Shown piece by piece: positions 21,592 through 32,800 of a DNA stretch of 46,919 bases. The translations under genes and the position numbers were made by a program. Below the pieces are notes generated by a model. The model worked only from the letters and a program-made list of their open reading frames with translations. It searched no databases and was not told where the DNA came from. This stretch comes from Flammula alnicola (taxonomy: Eukaryota; Basidiomycota; Agaricomycetes; Agaricales; Strophariaceae): NCBI GenBank assembly GCA_015499995.1, contig JADNRV010000354.1, positions 1 to 46,919 of the forward strand, given 5' to 3'. The stretch's first letter is position 1. Every line of letters begins with the position of its first letter.

Positions 21592-23171
21592 AGATGAAGT
21601 TTCTGAGAGGTATAAGGGAATTTAGACGTTGTCTTTGTGTCCAAAACGAAATTTGACTTGAATATATAGATGATGAGAGCTACAGATGAGGAAATGTAAT
21701 ATCTAAAATGAGTCAATGTCAATCGACGTGGGAATATTCTCGGGGAATCGATAGAAACGGTAAGCGGCGGCGCGTCGACAAAAGAGTCGGTCGACAGATG
21801 ATATGAGCGTGTGAGAGAGCGTCGAAATGAGTCACGATTCAAGTTTTCGGTGTCTAGAGAGCATCGATGCTCAGCGCTCATCACCAAATCCACATATGGT
21901 GTGCCGTGTGCGTTTAGGTGGAGTTCTAGAGTCATATTAGCATTCTCGTCTTAGCATGACAGCGTAAAGCCTTTCCTTTGGGCTTGTCGTCAGCGTCCTC
22001 AGAGAGCCTTTCCCCCTGGAGCGTCGGTGCTGAATCTGTTTTGTGTTAAATATCTATTGGCGTTGGGCGTGGGCGTGGGCAAGTGCGGCGGTGTAGCCAG
22101 GCTATGGTTATCTCTATGAGGGCTCGTAGACGTCGTCAAAGCAAAACTTGGTGCATGTGAACTAGAAGGTGGATCCGGAGGTATATACTTCGCAAACAGT
22201 AGACTAGCCGATGCTGACACGCTGAAGATGACACTCTCAAAGACTATTTATTCGTCGCCGTCATTGGTGTCGCAATGTGCTCATTGGTGTTAGTCGATTA
22301 TCGGTGTCAACAAGCGGGAAGCACGTGACAACATCACCTCACAATGTCAATGTCATTCGACATGTTGAATCTTGATGAGCTCCCCTTTCAATTTGTCCTT
22401 CCTCCCTCGCGTCGGCTTCCAGTCAGACGCACTACTAACACGACTGCGAGTCTAGGTGCTCTTTTCTCGCTTTTGAATCACCCTCCACATCCTTTTCACC
22501 AGCTCAAAATAATATTTTCTCGCTCTCAACGCCGCATTCTTATGTTTGCCGTTGCTGCTTCAATCTGGGATATGCTCTCGTATTCTGACTAAGACTAGGT
22601 ATTGGAACTAATAGCGTCGAAAAACTCAGGTATGTTCAACACTGCATGGAGTGGTTCAACCCTCCCACCCATCGCAGCGTTGTTCGGACACCCTGGTTAA
22701 GTCAGGATCCGGGCATGTGCCGGGAAGTGCTTCGCACTTTCGTGACCTACATTTGCTCTGCTGCACCCGCGCCAGCTCTTTGCTTATGGAAAATTCGCGA
22801 GCGCCGTCAAAGTCGACGAACTTCGAAGAGCGTTCGCCTCGGGTACCATTTCTTATTCACTAAGGAATTAATTCCGTCGAGTTTAAAGTGTTGTGTGAGT
22901 CTTACTTCGTTATGATAAGCGGGTGTGTAATAACAATGGCTTCGAAAATGTATAAGAACCACGTCATGGGTACGTGAGCCGTGACTCTCTTGTCAAGGGA
23001 AATGTCATTTTGCAGGAAGATTGTTTGTTGTACATATTCCTTGTCTACCCAGTACGGTGCGAGTTTGACTGGAGCTTTCATTATCGGCTGTATGTCAAAA
23101 TAATTGGACGGAGTCAATTTTTATCCGCTATAAATCCACAATGCATGGTCCGGGAGAAACTGCTAACCTGT
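21592..23171. other. Intergenic, no gene recognised
   Basis: About 1.6 kb between convergent genes. Short frames at 22344-22592 and 22646-22915 lack family resemblance and do not connect by convincing splice sites. No repeat or RNA gene was seen. Confidence 0.4.
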
Positions 23172-25223
23172 TCAAACTCTCTGTGTTTTGCGCTCCCTCA
23201 CGAGGAAGTGCCTTCCTACTAAAAGGAAGAATGCAGGAATAGCGGCAAAGACCTGAAGAAGAACGTTAGATTTTTAAAGAATTAAAAAATGCAACGCTTA
23301 CACCCGAAAAAACGATTGGTCTACTCCAGATAAAAGTCGACCCTAGTAAATGGCCTTGAATTGGAGCGGAGCCTAACGTCGCGAAGCTTCCGATAGCAAG
23401 TCCCAGTCCAGTGCGCACCCTGAAATCCTTACACATGAGCGTCGAGGGTGTGAACTATGAACGGCATCATTTACAGACCCAACTTCATGCGGATGGCGAG
23501 CCGATGAAGCCAACGCTGCCACACATAGAGAAAGCCCTGATGATTGATTAATGTGCATGTCTACTGGAGCACAAGTCAAATATGACTTACAAGCACCTGA
23601 AAACCAGCCATAAAATATGCTAACAACTATTAAGGACCCAGAATTGTGGCTATGTAAAGTTAGCTTTGACACTGTGTATAAGATAGGTGAGACTTACACC
23701 CCGAAAATAGAAAATATGCTGGCTGATGTCAGGATAGTAGCTAGAATGAAAATGTTCCAAGGTCCATATATATCTGCAAAGTAGTTGGCAGTAAGGCGAC
23801 CTGGGATACCACATGCATTCATTATGGCAATCTGACGATATACAATTCAGTTTAGTAAAACACATGAAATGCAGAGGGTAAAATCAACGTCGTACCGAAT
23901 AGAAAGCCAAGTTTTTGTCAATTCCATGTTCTTCAGCGTAAAGTTGTATATAAATAACTTGAGTTGGAGTTAGATTTTTTAAGTTGTGTTTTTAAACAAT
24001 ATCAAGACGTACGCGGAAAGTAAAATCCGAACAGAGAGAGGAATGCCCTTAGAAGTCCAGGATATGAGGTACCTAACAACCGAGTCAGCGAAAGCGGCAC
24101 TCACCCTGCCACACCGAAAAGATATGATGGATCAGTAAAAATGCTTTTGATGTCAACTTTTGGTTTTCCGCCAGGATTCAGGGGGGGAGATGAGCGCATG
24201 AGCAGATTCCCCATAACGAGCATTCCAATGACTACGTAGCCGGTGGCGCGGACAGTTTTGGCAAAGCCTATTGATGGAAGTAGATTGCTAAATAAAATGA
24301 AAGAGTTTAGTCTAGCTCAGATATGTAGACGAGGACAACCTCCTGACTTTGTCACTGTAAGGATATACGGCTGTCAGAGGTGATCCAAGTTTAAAATGCA
24401 ACGCACTTATTGGGAAAACGATGGCCCCCACTGAGACACCCGTCATCGCGACACCAGTTGCCCATGCTTTCCGACGGCGAAAATAATGCGAGAGAACACT
24501 GAGACTTGGCACAAAGACGATTCCGATTCCGACTCCGATTCCTATGCCTTGGCCAAGCAATACTTGGTTGTATTTCTGCGGCTTTGCAAGTGATAATCCG
24601 AATAGTCTGATCCGATTTAATTGAACTTGATAATTTTGGTGACGATGACGGACAGGGACATACGAAACGATGAGAATGACTCCGCCAACAAGCTGCAATG
24701 CGTGAAAATAGCCTGCATCAAATAGTTTCCCGGACACGAGCCCAAAAAGAAATGGCAGCATTAATTGCAAACTACCAATCCAGCTGTACCGTCGAAAGAT
24801 ATCAACAAACATAATCTTCTTGAAAAGCATCTCATCGCTCACGAAATTTTGCTAGCACTATGGTTGGATAGATAAAACCGGGTGTAGTAGTCTGTAAAAA
24901 ATCTCAACCGAATTCAGTGCCAATTCGGTGTGGATTGCTTACCTTGATAGACGCCGAAGGAATATACATAGCTTGATATTGCCTGAATAAGTGAACCAAC
25001 ATATCTTATGCCACAATAATCCATACCCGAAACTGGCGAACAGTACAAACCATCTGCAAGGTCTGAGGTTTAACTTTAGCAGTTGTAAATTGAAAGGAAA
25101 CACGCACACTCCGAGAACGGTGACCCATGCCTTGGTTCCACCATCGGGGAGAACTTTTTGTGATTTCTGCTGTTCCTCTGGTAATTCTTGGTCTGCTTTA
25201 TCCGCCAATTCTTTCTCCGACAT
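23172..25223 (-). CDS. MFS monocarboxylate-type transporter
   Basis: About 12 short exons. The start MSEKELADKADQELPEEQQK is followed by the family motif PDGGTKAWVTVLG at the end of the cytosolic N-terminus. Later TM segments recognised: SYVYSFGVYQ; RRYSWIGSLQLMLPFLFGL; LLGQGIGIGVGIGIVFVPS; SHYFRRRKAWATGVAMTG; a loop GGKPKVDIKSIFTDPSYLF; NACGIPGRLTANYFAD; and GLAIGSFATLGSAPIQG, ending in a basic tail at TGA 23172. The PDGG motif and the RRRKAWATGVA loop place it with fungal monocarboxylate-permease-like (Mch) members of the major facilitator superfamily, plasma-membrane proteins often of unknown substrate. The N-terminal exon joins and the exon around 23472-23690 were fitted by family pattern. 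A lesion there is possible. Confidence 0.8.
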
Positions 25224-26586
25224 TCTATGTGGCTGCTTAATGTGGAAGAAAATGGTGATTGGGATGAAAATGGTGATTGGGATGAGAATTGACGTCCACC
25301 TTCTCTGAGCACGCTTTATGTATCTTAATACGACGTGTAGAGAAGGTTGATCGGAAGGATCCGTCCGAGTGGGAATGTATTTTTGGAAAGCACCATAGGC
25401 CATGTTTTGTCCCAACAACCTTGCAAACAACTAGTCAGATATCGGCCATTCTGGGGTAGGAGGACCCCATCGAACAAAAACTGAAATATCTAGTCTGGAC
25501 CTTTTCTCCCGAAAAATACTCTTTTGGAAGTGACCTTCCCACCCATCATCAGGGGTCCTAGTACGAGTAAACGCAAATAAGTGTCCTCGGCGTACTCGAG
25601 AGTTCGAAATGACATTACCGATCGTCAGTGGGTGTCACGGTAAGACGCAAATAGATCGCCTTATTACCCCTTCTTGTTTGTACATTCATTAATATATGGG
25701 ATTCATAAACATAGAGGCCATAACCCGAGGACGAGAACGAGTCAACTGTTGTGGGAAGTGAATTCGTACTGCGTTGATGCTGCGTTTCTCAGCGTGGGCC
25801 TCTGACGCAAACTGTCGCAGGAGCAGCCTGAGCAAAATTCTCGAGGACTCACGCACCGTGAAGAAACGACGACTCGACAGATGCTGCCCGATGCGAGGGT
25901 GGTGATGAGGCGGCCGATCGATGTGTGGGGGAAAGAAAACGCCGCCGTCTATTCTGAAGTTGTTTCCTGCATTCTTCGCTTCGAAACTCAGTAAGTAGTA
26001 CAGTACTTGATCATCAGCGCACCTTGTTCTTGTGTGGGATGTAGAACCATCAGAAGATTCAGAACTACCTGTCTGACGTCAATTCTTGATGAAGTTGTTC
26101 CCTGCATTCTTCAATTCGAAACTCTGTAGTACAGTACTTGATTATCAGCGCGGTGTCGGATGTGGAACCATCAGAACTACCTGTCTGATTCTGTGTCACC
26201 GCCAGGAAATGTCTCGATAACTCGGAGACTCTTGATCTTGTTGTTGGGAGGACGTATGGGCAACTTGAACATATCCACCGATCACGGACATCGATCCCAC
26301 GGTACACCCCCCAAAAAGGGATACCCACGTAAGCAAGGCAAACGGAGAGACAAGCGAGATGTCGGAAATTTCCCATGCCGCTTACAATGCCTTTGCTTTA
26401 TAATGGTTCGGCAATCAATTGCAATGAACTCTACTCACACTTGCACGCCATACCTAGCCTCGTCAAATGGCTCAGTGTAGTTTTAAAACATCCTAATAAA
26501 AGTTATCGATCATTAGGAAGCTAAAATGTACAAAAATTTTGTCTTTTTTATGGTTGTGTTTGCATTGCAATGGTCATTGCAATGTT
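25224..26586. other. Intergenic up to the retroelement
   Basis: Upstream region of the transporter plus unassigned sequence, including the local duplication at 25956-26188 and a doubled palindrome next to the element end. No gene was recognised. Confidence 0.4.
25956..26188. repeat. Imperfect tandem duplication, 135-bp offset
   Basis: GAAGTTGTTYCCTGCATTCT starts at 25956 and again at 26091. Both copies continue through GAAACTC, GTAGTACAGTACTTGAT, ATCAGCGC, GAACCATCAGAA and CTACCTGTCTGA. The first copy has small extra segments. Confidence 0.85.
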
Positions 26587-26739
26587 CCAATGATGGCAGG
26601 GGACGTAGTTTCACGCGTTCAACACCGGCAAATAGCGGGAAAGGGGCGTCTTTTTGATCTGGCGCTAAGGCCAATCAAAATCATAAACGTCCTATTTTTT
26701 ATTAGAAATTCATTACATGAGTTCACGTAGAGGTACAGC
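26587..26739 (-). repeat. Split direct repeat B2 (outer 3' end)
   Basis: 153 bp matching 28083-28235 with one difference. It follows the accessory ORF and forms the outer end of the element. Confidence 0.9.
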
Positions 26740-26787
26740 GGTACAAATACAAAGGATACAAATTACATGCGGAGATGGCGCCCAAAA

Positions 26788-27699
26788 TCAGTAAGGAATG
26801 AGGTCCTTGCAGCCAGGAATCCAGACTTGTTTGCCCTGGAGTAAGCGATCCTTGTCGAGGATCAGCTTCCTGGCGATGGAACGGCGTCTGAGCTCGCTTT
26901 CTTCTTCATTCAGCCACACGCGAAGCATTGTCAGGTGCATTCTTCCGAGGGTGCATATGCTCGGCTCACTTGCGCCGTTCTGCGCGTCCTCGGTTGGCGA
27001 GCTAGGTGGTTTACCTCCTGCAAGTGCGAATCCGGGACCGTTGAATGCGAGCTCGCCATCGGTAGACTTGTCGTAGCCCGGGAAAGGGGTAGGCACTCTA
27101 TTCTTGATTGCACGAGCCGGTTCGGGGGGCGCACTTTCAACGCGCGGACCGGGGTCAGGGGTTTTCATGCCGTGTGCAATCCTGAACTGGTTTAGCAGTA
27201 TGTTATTATTGTCATTATCTGTGTCGGGTCGGCATCCCGGGGTAGCGCGAGGAGAGGTGGGTTCGGCTTGTATGTCTAGGGGTTTTTTCTTAAATTCAGC
27301 CGCTAACTCGGTGTTCAGGAGGTGAACAGCCTCGAGAAAGTTGGCAAACTTAGACATAAGAAAAGGTGGGACAGCGTAGGAGTCTGTCGCCGCCAAATTG
27401 ACAGGGCTAGGTGCCTCGGGGCTCGTGCTGCGAGATGAGGAGACAGAAATAAGATCCGGCATCTCCGGATCAGTAGTGTCAGAGTCAGAAGTGTCATCGT
27501 CGGCCGCGGCGCTGGACGGTCGAGAGTGTTCGGGCTGGTGAGCGTTCCTGTAGTCTTCGCTGGTGTATGGATCAACCCAACGGCTGTTGTATTCATCTGA
27601 ATGCACAGGTGAGCGGAGAGGAGAAGGTTTCCACACGCGAGGGACTGGACGCGGGAGCGCGGACAGGCCACGTAGGGTAGGATTGCCGAGAGTCATCAT
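26788..27699 (-). CDS. Accessory ORF of the DIRS-like element (303 aa, unknown)
   Basis: This intact ORF lies between A2 and B2 and begins just 20 bp after A2, so A2 would act as its own promoter/leader, as A1 does for gag. The product starts with a Pro/Arg-rich segment, then an acidic Ser/Asp stretch (DDDTSDSDTTDPEMPDL, residues ~68-84), a helical piece FANFLEAVHLLNTELAAEF near 120, a Pro-rich middle, and a charged helical C-terminus (LNEEESELRRRSIARKLIL, residues ~260-280) ending near WIPGCKDLIPY. No catalytic motif or zinc finger is visible. It could be a structural or nucleic-acid-binding factor of the element; this is a guess. The near-identity of the flanking repeats and the open frame suggest it was functional at insertion. 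Confidence 0.6.
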   Translation of the reverse strand: MMTLGNPTLRGLSALPRPVPRVWKPSPLRSPVHSDEYNSRWVDPYTSEDYRNAHQPEHSRPSSAAADDDTSDSDTTDPEMPDLISVSSSRSTSPEAPSPVNLAATDSYAVPPFLMSKFANFLEAVHLLNTELAAEFKKKPLDIQAEPTSPRATPGCRPDTDNDNNNILLNQFRIAHGMKTPDPGPRVESAPPEPARAIKNRVPTPFPGYDKSTDGELAFNGPGFALAGGKPPSSPTEDAQNGASEPSICTLGRMHLTMLRVWLNEEESELRRRSIARKLILDKDRLLQGKQVWIPGCKDLIPY

Positions 27700-27718
27700 A
27701 AAGGAGAGGGTGGGTGGG

Positions 27719-28082
27719 ACTTTGAATATCGATCCCCTGGGGATGGGACTCGGTACGCCGAAAACTCTTTGTTAGGCGCTCATGCCCTTTTCCGTTCCCT
27801 TTTTATATCCAAAAAATCCCATCTTTTGTTTGTTATATGTCTGTAATAGAGTGCGTCATGTACTCAAAATATTGTGTCGTAGACATATATGGGTCAGACT
27901 TGTACCCAGATTCATAGTCTTGCCGCTTGGGGCTAAGACTTCCTGAATCGGGTTCTACCCAGAATTTTTTCTCATCTCCTTTCCATCTCGGGCACTGAGG
28001 CGCGTGACAGGAGACCGTGCGTACCAGAGGTCCCTCTCAAGGCACCGTTCATTGGACTTGAGTAAAGTTCTTTTAAACCCGA
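27719..28082 (-). repeat. Split direct repeat A2 (internal)
   Basis: 364 bp matching 33177-33540 with one mismatch (GGCACCG against GGCGCCG). It precedes the accessory ORF in the sense direction. Confidence 0.92.
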
Positions 28083-28235
28083 CCAATGATGGCAGGGGAC
28101 GTAGTTTCACGCGTTCAACACCGGCAAATAGCAGGAAAGGGGCGTCTTTTTGATCTGGCGCTAAGGCCAATCAAAATCATAAACGTCCTATTTTTTATTA
28201 GAAATTCATTACATGAGTTCACGTAGAGGTACAGC
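28083..28235 (-). repeat. Split direct repeat B1 (internal)
   Basis: 153 bp matching 26587-26739 (AATAGCAGG here, AATAGCGGG there). It directly abuts A2 and so forms the circle-like junction. Confidence 0.92.
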
Positions 28236-28878
28236 TATCGAAAGGAAATTTTTTTTTTTTTTTTTATCACTTTTTTATTCTGGGTTTTATCATTTCTGGG
28301 ATGAAGAGTGTACGATGAGAGGAGCGTAGGGAACTCGTGCCACGCGTGTTTTTGAAAGAATATTAATGTGGCACATGGAGAATGTATATATATACTTTTA
28401 GCCACCGAGCAGGTGGGGGCATGGCTTAAGGAGTGCGTGAACACGCGTAAAGCAGCGCTTGAATGAGCACGGGGTTTTTTCGTATGTAGATGAGGAATGC
28501 TTGGGATGACCACCTCCCGATTGCTTGAATTAACGAGGGGGAAACACCATTTTCAGCTAGGGAAGTTGCGCCTCCTGCCCTCATGGATTGCCCTCCAATT
28601 CGGTTGCTGAAGAACGACCGTAAGCGATCCATGAAGAACGCGCGTGTGGGCACTTGCCCCTCGCGCGTGAGCCAGAGGGGGGGGAGAGGGGAAATAAGTT
28701 GTCTCGCGAAGCGAGATAACGTGTGAAAATGGCCAATGGGTTATGTCGGATTTGGTTTTGCCTGACAATGACCCTATTGCCTTCGAAGAAGCGGTCGGCC
28801 TTGTGGGCTGGCAGTGTGAATTCATATTGATCTGATGATGTTTGGAGCGAGGATCGTCTGGTGATCTTTCTCCAGTCG

Positions 28879-28886
28879 CGTATTGT
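28879..28886. repeat. Target site duplication, left copy
   Basis: CGTATTGT, repeated exactly at 29503-29510 and directly next to the TAGTGTTT terminus. Confidence 0.9.
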
Positions 28887-29502
28887 TAGTGTTTAAAGGT
28901 CCAGTCTTGGGACTGGAAAAAGACCGCAACCAGACCGGACTGGACCGCAAAAAGACCGGACCAGCAGTCCGGTCTTTTGATTTTTGAGAATCAAAGACCG
29001 CAAAAAGACCGGTCTCGATGGACCGGTCTTTGCGGTTAAGACCGGTCTGAACCGGCTACTTTGTAGCCCTGATTTATCCCTTCAAATTGGCCCCAAGGGC
29101 ATCCAGATTGGTAAAGTTTTGGCTGAGAAATAAATAAAACAGTCAAAAAGTTTCTAAAAGAGTAGAAAATGCGGAATATTAGTGTAGAACAGTTAATTCT
29201 CAACGAAATTTAATGTTCCAGGGCTCAATTTAAAGGTATATATTACGTCTACAAATATTACTGATACATACATATCAAATTACTGGTGGTTTGCATCGAA
29301 AAACCGGTCTTAGACCGGTTAAGACTGGTTAAGACCGGAATCTGGTTCAGACCGGTCCAAGACTGCAAAAGACTGACGTAGACCGGTCTGAATCGGTCCA
29401 GTCCGGTTTTTTGACATCTTGGGATGTATATGGACCGGTCTCGGTCTCGGTCTATGTCCCTGGGGGCCAAAAAACCGGACTGGACCGGACTTCAAAACAC
29501 TA
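28887..29502. mobile_element. Non-autonomous hAT element (616 bp) nested in the recombinase gene
   Basis: The ends are TAGTGTTT and AAACACTA, with TAGTG fitting the YARNG rule of hAT termini. They are flanked by a perfect 8-bp duplication CGTATTGT (28879-28886, 29503-29510), the size made by hAT transposases. The terminal ~30 bp are imperfect inverted repeats. The interior carries many copies of ACCGGTC/GACCGG and AAAGACCG in both orientations, clustered near both ends, which look like transposase-binding subterminal repeats, around an AT-rich core. No transposase ORF is present, so it must be mobilised from elsewhere. Confidence 0.88.
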
Positions 29503-29510
29503 CGTATTGT
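29503..29510. repeat. Target site duplication, right copy
   Basis: CGTATTGT directly after the AAACACTA terminus. Dropping one copy and the insert joins the recombinase frame in phase at this point. Confidence 0.9.
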
Positions 29511-29889
29511 GTCGTCATCTGGGAAGGTCATTTCACCGAGTCTCATCAAGGCGAAGAAACCGGTTAAGAGCATTGCAACGAATAAGAAGTCGTTGTGTTG
29601 CGAGGAGGATGAGTAATGTTCGATGACCAATTTTAGGTCATCGAGTGTTAGCGCTTGCTTTCGCTGGACAGGTGTGTTCCGCATGCGCATGCAGCCGCGA
29701 AGTGTGCGCTGTACGAGGGGGGAGGCGCGTACCTGTCGGATTTTCGGATAATAGGGTTCTAGCTGTTGTGAGATTCCGGACAGGTAACTGTTTACGGATC
29801 GGGGTTGGATGTGGTGTGACATGTACACCGTGTAGAATGAGAGCGTCTGTTCGGTTGGCTCCATGTCGAGGTCATGCGAACGAATAAAG

Positions 29890-32800
29890 TCAATGTAGGA
29901 GTTTAGGGCTGAGGAATACGAGCGTGCAGTGGAAAGGTCGATGGCCTGTCCGAGGGCGAGAGCGCGCTCGTGAACGAGTCGCTCTCGGGACCAAGGCAAC
30001 CGCTTGGGTTGCCTTGATCGGGTGGTCGTATTGTTCATAATGTGACTGCCCCAGCGTCCATTGAGGGGGTTGAAAGGTGTTAATTTTGAGGCCGGGCGCA
30101 TGGTCCAAGGCCGTTAAGAACTGTGTTCTCAAGAGAGCGTCCGCTACGGTGTTTTCGTCACCGGGAACATGAAGCACTCGAAGTTGGATGTCGAGCCGTA
30201 GGAGGATGTCGACGGCCGATTTCAGGAGTGGATTGAAAACTGGGAGGCACTTTAAAGAGCTAAAGATCTGGACAGTATTCATATTGTCAGTGAAAATTAC
30301 GATTTTTGCACCGTTGTGTGCAATTTTCGCGGCGTCAACCAGAGCGCAGTAGACGCACAATGCTTCGAAGTAGAAAATAATGGTGATAGCTGAGTCGGTA
30401 GGGGTGGGTGAGTAGAAACCCGTGTTTTTTGCGGGATACCAATATCCCATCCCTGCGGGGCAAGCGTCGCAATATATTGTCAAGTCAGCCTCAAGGACAT
30501 TCCAGTCTGAGGACCGCAGGAGGTGAACGCCATCAGAGGTCTCGATGTGGAAAGCTGCCCACGCAAAATCCTCACGTATGGCGGCGTTCACCCAAATCTT
30601 TCGACGAGGGTCGTGGGAGCCAGCTGTTTTGGGGTAGAGGCAGTTTAGCGCCGGGCGGAGAAGTGGGTACACGTTGAATGCCCAGTTCATCCACCCAGCG
30701 ATTTGTTGCCAGTGTTTCAATTGGTAGCATGCATGAGCGCCATTTACCGGTTTGGTGCTCCATGAACGCAGGGCGTTTAACAAATGGTCGCGAGCGGCTG
30801 TGGGGAGTGTGAGCGTCAGGTCGTTTGGGTCAACATTGATTCCGATGACGGGCAGGGGAGTTCCGAAAAGTTGTTTGGACTTCTTATGTGGAATGGATAG
30901 CTCGTCCCAGAGCTGGAGAAGCAGTGTTTGCGGACGGGGGTAATGCGTGCCATAAGGTTCATAGAGAAGGGTGTCATTTCTTTCGCTGAATCCAGACGAG
31001 TCGTCTACATATGTTGATAAGTAGTCAATGTTTCTCTGGGTTTTGGCTATCCAGGCAACCAGACTATTGAAAGAAATAAAAATAGCGCCCAAAGCTGAGC
31101 TTCCGAAAGCGTTATTCCGATCAATGTACCGCTGGCCGTCTACGGTGTTGACCTGCTTCAGTTGCCAGAGAGGATGCATGGGCATCAGACGGTAGGCTTC
31201 GGAAATATCTGATTTCCACATGACCAGGTCAGCGTCTTTGCTGTTGTTCTGGTGGAAATGCAGGAGCATTTCTCCGATTTGCTGCATACTATCCAAAGGG
31301 TAGCCTGTTACGAGGTCATGATCAATGAGACTGTTGAGGGAAAATGGGCCTGCACTGTGGTCCGTCACCATCCTCAAGTTGCATGAGTCGGTTTTGGGAA
31401 CAGCGTGGGCTGGCATACAGTACATTCCTGGGAGTAAATTTTCTCCAAAAGGTGGAGAGAATCTTCCTTTCTGGACCTCAATGTCACATTGTGTTCGAAT
31501 GAACTGCGCTTTATTGGGGTCCAGCGGGGTGGGTCGTGATCCATCGAACGTGGCGGGGTAACCGTCCTTCGATATGTCCGCCCACGGCCAAAAACCCTCT
31601 CTCAAACCTGTGCATACCGAGTTCACAAATGCGGGATTTGGGTGACTGTCAAGGAGTCGCTGGAAGCGATCAACATTGATTGGCGTGACAATCTTGAAGA
31701 GGTGAGGATTTTCTCGCAACGTTCTCGCAGCGTTGATATCACTCAGGTTCTGTATGGACGGCCGCGGTAACGGTATGGCAGTTTCTGACCATTCCGCCGT
31801 GGTGGGGGAAAGGTCCGGAGCCTCTGACCATAGGTTGTAGCGTAGATACTTGGGTCTTGTGCCTAACAAATTTGCGTAGGACCTAGTTGCAGTCGGCGAA
31901 TCTGTGGCCTGTTTTTCTGCACTTCCTACAGACATGCTTGTATTTACATTCGACATCGCTGAGTCTACATCCATTGGTGCTATTGAATCGATTACAGACA
32001 TCGGATTTGGCTCCATCCGGTCGTAATCCCCGTTTTTGGGAATTGGATTGGGATCCCGCGGCATATTCGACACCGTCGGGCACGAGGATGGCGGATGATA
32101 AGCGGAGGAACTGCTGTTCATCGGTGAGGAGAGTTTTCTGCCCTCCCCCAACATAGTTCCTAATGGCGATGTCGTACATGATAATCTTCGGGTGTGAACT
32201 TGAGAGCTTGGACGCGAAAAGATTTTCGATGTATTCCCCGTAAGCGTATAATTCGTCAGTGCGGTGTTTGAATACGTAGGCGGTAGCTCGAGAAGCGAAG
32301 CGCCAAGCCGAGGACCACTCGGCGGCAGTTTTAACGTGCCGTTTTGCATCAGGAAGCGTAACGCTGAGTTTTGTGTTTCCTGAGCTAATCTCTGACGTCT
32401 CATCAATGATAACGCGGTGCTGAGCGGAGAATACATGGTTGAGGTCGATAGGTTCTCCTTTAAAAAGTCGTTCCCACTGAGAGGAGGGGAATCCGGCGGG
32501 TGCGTTAGGGGCAATTTTGATAAAGAACTTGGCACTGGGGACATTGTCGTGGAGTTTTCTGAGAATCCTACAAGTCTTCTCGCAACTGGGGTTGCGAGCG
32601 GTAACCGCTTCTGTACGGGGTTTGTACCATGGCATGTCTGATTCTTCGAGCCTTCTCCTTTTGCTGGGGGGTTCGCTTCCTTCTCGGCTGTCTGAAGTTC
32701 CCTGACTCGGTGAGCACGGTAGCTGTTCAAGGAACTCTTTGACACCGGGATTAATTTCTTCAGGCTCCGGCAGCCCGGGCGCTTCCTCAGGATTGGGCGA

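Larger units (their letters stand above)
28426..30101 (-). pseudogene. Tyrosine recombinase of the DIRS-like element, interrupted
   Basis: The N-terminal part (from Met at 30101) has a core-binding-like region (STARSYSSALNSYIDFIRS) and the first catalytic box TGFFALMRLGE (Arg ~185). The C-terminal part has QSMRAGGATSLAENGV, the GRWSS box and the presumed nucleophile Tyr in FLIYIRKNP. Three defects are visible. A hAT-like insert (28887-29502) splits the gene. A run of eight C (28677-28684 as G on plus) appears one base short, because the frame before it and the frame after it differ by one. The usual His of the HxxR box is Gln (QSMR). The enzyme family joins circular DNA copies to the genome without target duplication. 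The start overlaps the RT ORF by 212 nt. Confidence 0.85.

Noticed and set aside
22640..22900. rRNA-like fragment suggested by AGGAATTAATTCCGTCGAG
   Set aside because: No extended match to rRNA architecture is evident and the resemblance is limited to a few bases.
22344..22915. Two short plus-strand ORFs as a gene
   Set aside because: No family resemblance, no consistent splice join, and low-complexity composition.
12981..25223. A secondary-metabolite cluster made of hydrolase, P450 and MFS transporter
   Set aside because: The genes are separated by unrelated and broken genes, there is no backbone synthase, and all three families are common singly.
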